NCBI GenBank assembly: GCA_027924585.1
Contig: BSBM01000442.1
Span: 1-64,000, forward strand
Length of the DNA stretch: 64,000 nt
Reading direction: 5' to 3'
Source: Larix kaempferi
Taxonomy: Eukaryota; Streptophyta; Pinopsida; Pinales; Pinaceae
Part shown: positions 58,111 to 64,000 of the stretch, piece after piece
Numbering within the stretch: position 1 is the stretch's first letter
Layout of the letters: each line of letters begins with the position of its first letter
Notes under the pieces: model-generated
The model's input: the letters and a program-made list of their open reading frames with translations, nothing else
What the model was told of the DNA's origin: nothing
Databases searched by the model: none
Program-made: the position numbers and the translations under genes

Positions 58111-59551
58111 ATTCGAGTGCTCCTCTCTCTCCCAAGATCCTTACACCCTTCAATTAACTTGATTGGAGGTTGATATGTATATGGTATTGCACAACAAGTC
58201 ATTGTACAAGGTAACAATGGGAAAGGAGGTCGAACCTCATGTAGCTATTGAGAAGGCCAAGTATTGGAATAGATTGGATGAAGCATTTGGTTTCATGTGT
58301 ATTCATATTTCTAGAGATCTACTCTTCCACCTCGATGGATTAAAGACTCAAAAATAGGTTTGGTTGAATTTGGAGACCCTCTTTGGAAAACGATATTAGA
58401 TAAGGGGCCATATTCTCAAGAATGACTTGATTTCTCTTCAAACCAACATTTTCAAGGCCATCCAACCATTCTTTTCCAAATTCAAATATTTGGTCATGCA
58501 ATGCAAGTAGGGTGGCATTGAGTAGAAGGATGAGTAGTTGGTGCTATCCATTCTGAGCAAGATAGGTCTTGAGTTCTCCATCCTTGTTTATAACTTCCAT
58601 TTAGGGAGATTGTCAATCCCTAGTTGGAAAATTCCATCTCTAGATGTTTTCACTGAATCTCCCATCCAAGAACGAGACAAATTGATCCATATGGGCACCT
58701 TGAAGGCATCCAAAAATCAAGACCTTGTGGTTGGAGAATCAATAAGTGTGAATGAAAAAGGTAATTAAAAGGGAATAGAGAAGAGGCAATCTGAACCCAA
58801 GTAGAATTCCAAGTCTAGTCCATCGAAAGGAGCCTCTAGCTCCAAGAAGGACAAAAAGGAGAAATTGTAGAAATCCAAGTGTACATACTGCAAGAAGGGT
58901 AATCATCCCGAGAGTTCTTGTATGAATAAGACCATAGATCAAATGGAAATACTTCTTGAACAACATAACATTTCCCTCCTTGAATGCACAAGGAAGACTG
59001 ATCCAGGTGGCAAGTGAGAAGATCATGAGAGATGCCATGCGATGAAGGTTAGATTCTCACAATCCTAAGCTTTTCTTATTGATTATGGAGCCTCCAACCA
59101 CTTGGTTTCCTCCAGAGAGCCATTTTATTCATTAGATCTCACCAATGGACCCAACATACACATGGGAGATGACTCTCAAATATTTGTTGAAGGAAAGAGT
59201 ACTATACAACTTGAGCATAGAAAGTTGAACAATGTGTTGTATGTGCCTTCTCTAGTAGCTAATATGTTGTCTGTTTATCAGATGGCACACACAAGTTCAC
59301 CAAAGAAAGTATTATTTGGACCTAACATAGTTGAGGTTTCACGTATCTTATTTGGGAAGCTGATAGCCAAAGGAGTTGCAAACCATGCCTCCAAGGCATA
59401 TGAGTTCTCCTTCTTCTTGCCAAACTCACAACAAAGTGCTCTCTTGACTTATGCAAATGAGACAAGCAGACTCTGGAATGAAAGATTCACACACCTAAAC
59501 TTCAAATATCTATAGCAGTTGCACAAGGAAGAGATGGTTTGAAGGTTTCCT
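58111..59551 (+). pseudogene. Ty1-copia gag-protease fragment of a different family
   Basis: One main frame reads gag: LHNKSLYKVTMGKEVEPHVA, RLDEAFGFMCIHISRDLLFH, LVLSILSKIGLEFSILVYNF and GRLSIPSWKIPSLDVF. A CCHC knuckle follows (CTYCKKGNHPESSC, 58880-58921), then protease: DYGASNHLVSSREPF with the active-site Asp kept but the usual DSG/DTG read as DYG (59081-59089), NNVLYVPSLVANMLSVYQMA, and the pre-integrase box LWNERFTHLN where the family has LWHERFGHLN. Stops include 58355-58357 and 58766-58768, and a frameshift lies near 58160. It is cut off abruptly at about 59551 by satellite; RT and LTRs are absent. Copia A-C have no counterpart of this part. Confidence 0.85.
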
Positions 59552-60315
59552 CTATCCTTTTTAGCCTTAAATAGCTCCAAACTCAAAATCCATCACTATG
59601 AACTCCAACCCCTTTTCCAACACCATGAAATCCAACCCCTTTTCCATCACCATGAAATCCAACACATAGTAGAATCCATCACTATGAACTCCAACCCATT
59701 TTCCATAACTATGAAATCCAACACATAGTAGAATCCATCATAGTGCTCTATCCTTGTTAGCCTTCAATAGGTCCAAACTCCAAATCCATCACTATGAACT
59801 CCAACCCCTTTTCCATCACCATGAACTCCAAAACATACTAGACTCCATCACTATGAACTCCAACCCGTTTTCCATCACTGTGAACTCCAAAACATAGTAG
59901 AATCCATCATAGTGCTCTATCCTTGTTAGCTTTCAACGGGTCCAATATCAAAATCCATCACTATGAACTCCAACACATAGTATAATCCATCATAGTCCTC
60001 TATCCTTGTTAGCCTTCAACATGTCCAATCTTAAAATCCATCACCGTTTGTGATCCATCACTATGAACTACAACCCCTTTTCCATCACCATCAACTCCAA
60101 TAGATAGTAGATTCCATCACTATGAACTCCAACACATAGTGGAATCCATCATAGTGCTCTATCCTTGTTAGCCTTCAACAAGTCCAAATTCAAAATCCAT
60201 CACTATTTTTTATCCATCACTATGAACTCCAACACATAGTATAATACATCATAGCACTCTATCCTTGTTATCCTTCAATAGGTCCAAACTCAAAATACAT
60301 CACTATTTGTGATCT
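59552..60315. repeat. 160-195-bp satellite, array 2
   Basis: Same subunits as 51480-52440 but about 170 bp shorter, so one full unit's worth of subunits has been gained or lost since duplication. Confidence 0.9.
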
Positions 60316-60330
60316 AATAATGCACTTTCT

Positions 60331-62024
60331 ACTGACAAATCCCATCCACTATAATAACTATATAATGATAAGGGGAAGCTTGAAATGAACTACACCGACC
60401 ATTTTGGATCAACAACTTGCTATTTATCTCAATGGAGAAAAAATGAAGACCTAGTGTTAGTTACTCTTTTGGGATGATCCGGGTTCAATGAAGTTCTATT
60501 GTAGACCCAACAAAATCCCCTTCATTGGCCCTTTCAGCATCAACCTACGAACATGATGAAGTCTCACCCAAAGCGAATATGGGTGGTTACAGAATTAGGT
60601 TTTTGTAACCTTGGTGATGTGGAGATGAGTTATGTGAGCTTGTAATGTATTCCTTCCTTAACATCTACTTAACATATCAATACCAACTTGTAATTGCACA
60701 CTTCGTATTTATCGACAACCTACAGACTTTTCTGAATCGTTGTTCATTTACCCTTATAACCATGCATTCATCCTACTTAACATTACTTTGCACCATTCAT
60801 ACATATTTGTTCTACTTACTTAACATGACCTTCTCATTCACATACATATGGAAGAAAATACATAAGCATAACCATAACATGAACACAAAGCATATCATAG
60901 ATTCACACACATACACAAGGATTTACATGGTTCAGCCCCTAGATGGGAGATACGTCCACGTGAACTGTTATTATATTAATGGAAGGGGTAACAGTTCCAA
61001 TCTGTGCACTCAGCTATAGACTCTTCTCTAAAATAGACCTTTGCGCACTCAACTACAAAGTATTTTCCTCTCTAGATCTCTCTCAGTCTAGATCTAGCAA
61101 TATATAACATAAGTCTAACAAGATCTCTCAAAATCTAACCCTTCCTTATACAAAATTTCCCTTTATATAGATTTTCCCGAAGGTCACATATTACAATAAC
61201 TATGGGCCAACCCCCATAGTACCCTTAAACCTAAAATGGCATGGTTCTCCTATTGACCACACTTTTCCTTAACTTCATTGGAGCTCTGTTGTCCTTTTGT
61301 GCCACTCCTTCTGAATCTGATGCTTCTTTTGACAGTCACAGTTCTGGTCATGCGGCTTTGACTATAGAGTGGCGTGTCCTTTGCACCATTCTGCTTCTTT
61401 ATTCTCTTCTCCAGTAGCTAACAGTTCGCCTCTTCATTCATAACTGCTCCAACTGCCTCTGGTCGTCCTTAGTACTTTGTCTTTACTAAGGGTACAGGTC
61501 CTTTCCTGTCGAGTTCGCTTCACTCCATACCCTCCTCTCGGCAATTGCGGAGTTGCTTCTCCCAAAACTGGTCAATGTTAGGCCTTGCCTAACTGCACCT
61601 TTGTCATCAAAACTTCCTGCACTTGGGCTGTGCCCAACACCCAGAATTTTATCTTTTTGGAAGGATTCAATGACAAATTGCAACTCCTTTGATGAGACTT
61701 ATTTCATACATGAAAGTCTTATTGTTTTTAGAATGCCTTATTACATTCAAAGTAGATATTGCAAGGTCACTCGCATAATAATTCAATGGATAATATGGAA
61801 TGATACTCACCATCTTGTTGCAAGTATTTATTCTCGAAGGGACAATAAACTTGTTTTCTAAAAAAACTTGTTAGAGATGGGAAACAAACATAATATAACA
61901 AAACATTCTAGACGGAAGGATCTATCTCTTGAAAAGCTCCATGATCTAAGATAAAAATCAAGGTTGGGCATGGAAAGATATAGATATGCAACTGCCACTA
62001 CATTAGATACTAGCACAATGAACA
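60331..62024. other. Non-coding part of large repeat 2, second copy
   Basis: Counterpart of 52440-54130 with scattered substitutions and small indels. No gene. Confidence 0.6.
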
Positions 62025-62375
62025 ACACAATGACTTATAGTTAAGATCCACAAGTGAAGCGGATGCGCCCAATGGATCCCATTCAAATTCCATCAGCAAT
62101 TCATCCTCGAACCAATATTCATCACCAACCAATGATGAAGTGCTTCAGGACTTTCAAATATTGTCAGAAGTTGACTATGCAAAAATGGATGTCCATCGAG
62201 TTGTGGATTTTCAGTCTCTCGAAGAAAACCATACACATGTCAAACACACTCCCAATCTGAAACACATGTGATTGAAGTGCCACAACAAAGAAGTGGTGGG
62301 ACTCATACTTATCCTAAACCTACTTTACCTTGATTTTCCAATGCATGACCAAGAATAAATCCTAGTCGTATTCAT

Positions 62376-62930
62376 GTGGATGAAAGTTCCCTAATAGGTC
62401 TTGAACGTAAGTTACCTAAACGAACTATTGATTGGCAATGCAACAAAACTGTCAAAGAATTTTTTAAATCTAAGAATGATGCATCTAAATGTCAATTATT
62501 TTTAGCTTTGCTAAAATTGCATTGTTTAGCCACTGTTAGGAAAATTTTAGGCATAAAGTTAGTTAGAATTTGAGAGGCTAATAGTCATGTTGTTATAAAT
62601 GTCCAAGTTGCATTTAATTTAATTGGAAATACGTCTCATACAAAATGTCTTAACGAGGACCGTCATGTACTATCAGAATCCATTTTAATCAAACGCATGA
62701 GGCGTAGTCTCCTTATATCACACACATATCACCTCTTTCAAGTATATAGAAAGACACTAAATAAGTATTCTACTATTAGAGAAAAACTAGACACTCCAGG
62801 ACAAAAGGATTGTTGGACATTCATTGGTAGGTTAACTCATTCAGTAATGAAGCTAATTGTTGCAGTTAAAGACCTAGTGTGCAAGTTTTGGCATGATAAC
62901 ACTAGACCTAGTGTGCAAGTTTTGGCATGA
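62376..62930 (+). pseudogene. Unidentified coding remnant, copy 2
   Basis: Second copy of the 54482-55036 remnant with the same TGA at the equivalent place (62571-62573), the same 34-bp duplication (62871-62938) and about seven residue differences, such as GLEGKLP to GLERKLP and CWAFIGRLPHS to CWTFIGRLTHS. The shared lesions show it was already a pseudogene before the duplication. Confidence 0.45.
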
Positions 62931-63493
62931 TAACACTAGATAGTGAGGGCATTGACTTTCTGACGGTCTCAATGGTTGTTCAGGGTGGATATATAACAAT
63001 AGATGGAAAGTCACCGATGACCAATGGGTAGTATACATGGATTACAAACCAGGTTCATGGGTGTATCACTACATGCACTTGATTGTTGGTACAAACATCC
63101 AACTATAAACAATGTCAACAAATAGCTCAAACAGGATACGCTATCGTCTACCTCACCCAAAGCAAGAGAGATTGTTGGAGACAATCATAAACAGAGAGGA
63201 TCAATATGGATTAATTGAATGAGGTAACTATTTCATACTATGTACATAGGTTAGTCATGTAATTATTAATCCATATATGTCTAATGTTATTCATGTTATA
63301 TTTTTTATTTCATGTTATGTTAGATATTTCATTTCATGTTATATAGATCTTGTTACCTTGGATTCTTTATTTCATGTTTATGTTATGTTTAAGTTCATAT
63401 TACCGTACATTGATGTATTAGTGACAACATTATATGATTTAAATCATTACATGTTTTAAACCATGTTCATTGTCCAATAACCGTCATGCTTCA

Positions 63494-63709
63494 TCGAAAA
63501 AATTCCCATTGTCATCATCAACGTTGACACCATCCTCCCCATGTCCATGTTGTCACCATTGCCATCCTCATCATCCCCATTGTCACGATCGAGGCCATCG
63601 AATGCCATCCCCATTCCCATTGCCACCATCAATTTCACCATCCTCCTCCTCATGCCCATGTTGTCACCATCTCCATCCTCATCATCCCCATCGCCACCAT
63701 CAAACACCC
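63494..63709. repeat. CCATCC/CATCATCCCCAT low-complexity tract, copy 2
   Basis: Matches 55600-55815 and gives the same translations on both strands. Confidence 0.88.
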
Positions 63710-64000
63710 TTGAAGGATCATGCTTGAAGGGATCAATTCACTTTCATGTTCATGTTCTTGTTTGAATTAAGCCCTAAGTATGCCTTCGAAGATTAACTTT
63801 AGAAAAACAATTTTTTATCATGTGTTGGTCACCCACATGTCCCACTTTCTTTTGTAAACTCCCCCTATTAGTGTTTATTTTGCATATATTCAGTCAAAGG
63901 AAGCATTTTTTCACAAAATTGAAATTTCATGCAAAGTAAAAATCTATTAAATAAATAAAAATTGAAGAGTTGACTAAAAGACATCGTTAAAAAAAATCAA

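Larger units (their letters stand above)
51530..59551. repeat. Large repeat 2, first copy (~7.9-8.1-kb period)
   Basis: From the satellite to at least about 56110 this block recurs at 59552-64000 with an offset of about 7890-7894 bp beyond the satellite. The stretch after 56110 cannot be compared because the window ends. If the order is tandem, the period is about 8 kb. Confidence 0.8.
59552..64000. repeat. Large repeat 2, second copy (continues past the window)
   Basis: Collinear with ~51530-56110 to the last base of the window. Several translated stretches are identical (for example 55562-55813 and 63456-63707), so divergence is low, lower than between units 1 and 2. Confidence 0.85.

Overview
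The window looks like plant nuclear DNA of a very repeat-rich kind. Evidence: a plant-type ATL RING-H2 ubiquitin-ligase remnant, Ty1-copia LTR elements with a tRNA-iMet primer site, an L1-type LINE with a C-terminal RNase H as found in plants, long CT/CCCTAA-like simple-sequence tracts, and no intact cellular gene. A large gymnosperm-like genome is my guess; the species cannot be read from the sequence.

Layout. (1) 1-2263: single-copy flank with a perfect 60-bp tandem duplication and the 3' half of an ATL pseudogene. (2) 2264-12577: 'unit 1' of a ~10.3-kb tandem duplication: ATL fragment, ~3 kb AT-rich spacer, ~2.6 kb CT-rich composite satellite, a degenerate satellite in both orientations, C-rich tracts and a short spacer. 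(3) 12578-~51530: 'unit 2', the same block swollen to ~39 kb by four insertions: Ty1-copia A (13884-20922, minus, TSD TTTTT), a full-length L1-type LINE (22961-37079, minus) that is itself split by Ty1-copia B (24408-31525, plus, TSD CATCA), and Ty1-copia C (40632-47645, plus, TSD TATAT). Unit 1 keeps the empty sites, so the duplication predates all four insertions. (4) ~51480-64000: a 160-195-bp satellite followed by a second large repeat; ~51.5-56.1 kb recurs at 59.55-64.0 kb (offset ~7.9 kb), with a gag-protease fragment of another copia family between the copies.

How it works together. Nothing here is an intact gene set. The three copia elements belong to one family of about 7.0-7.1 kb with good cis-signals (LTRs, TATA box, PBS, polypurine tract) but no recognisable gag or protease and a collapsed pol. 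All three share one in-frame RT deletion, which suggests a non-autonomous family moved in trans. By-eye LTR divergence orders the insertions A (about 6%), B (about 2.3%), C (about 1.4%); B is younger than the LINE. The LINE retains ORF1 (DUF4283-like domain and CCHC knuckle), an ATGA-overlapping ORF2 with endonuclease, reverse transcriptase, zinc-binding and RNase H regions, all interrupted by a few stops and frameshifts.

The most distinctive signals are a perfect 11-bp-arm hairpin overlapping the TATA box of all six LTRs, with compensatory base changes between subfamilies, and the reuse of satellite edges as duplication breakpoints.
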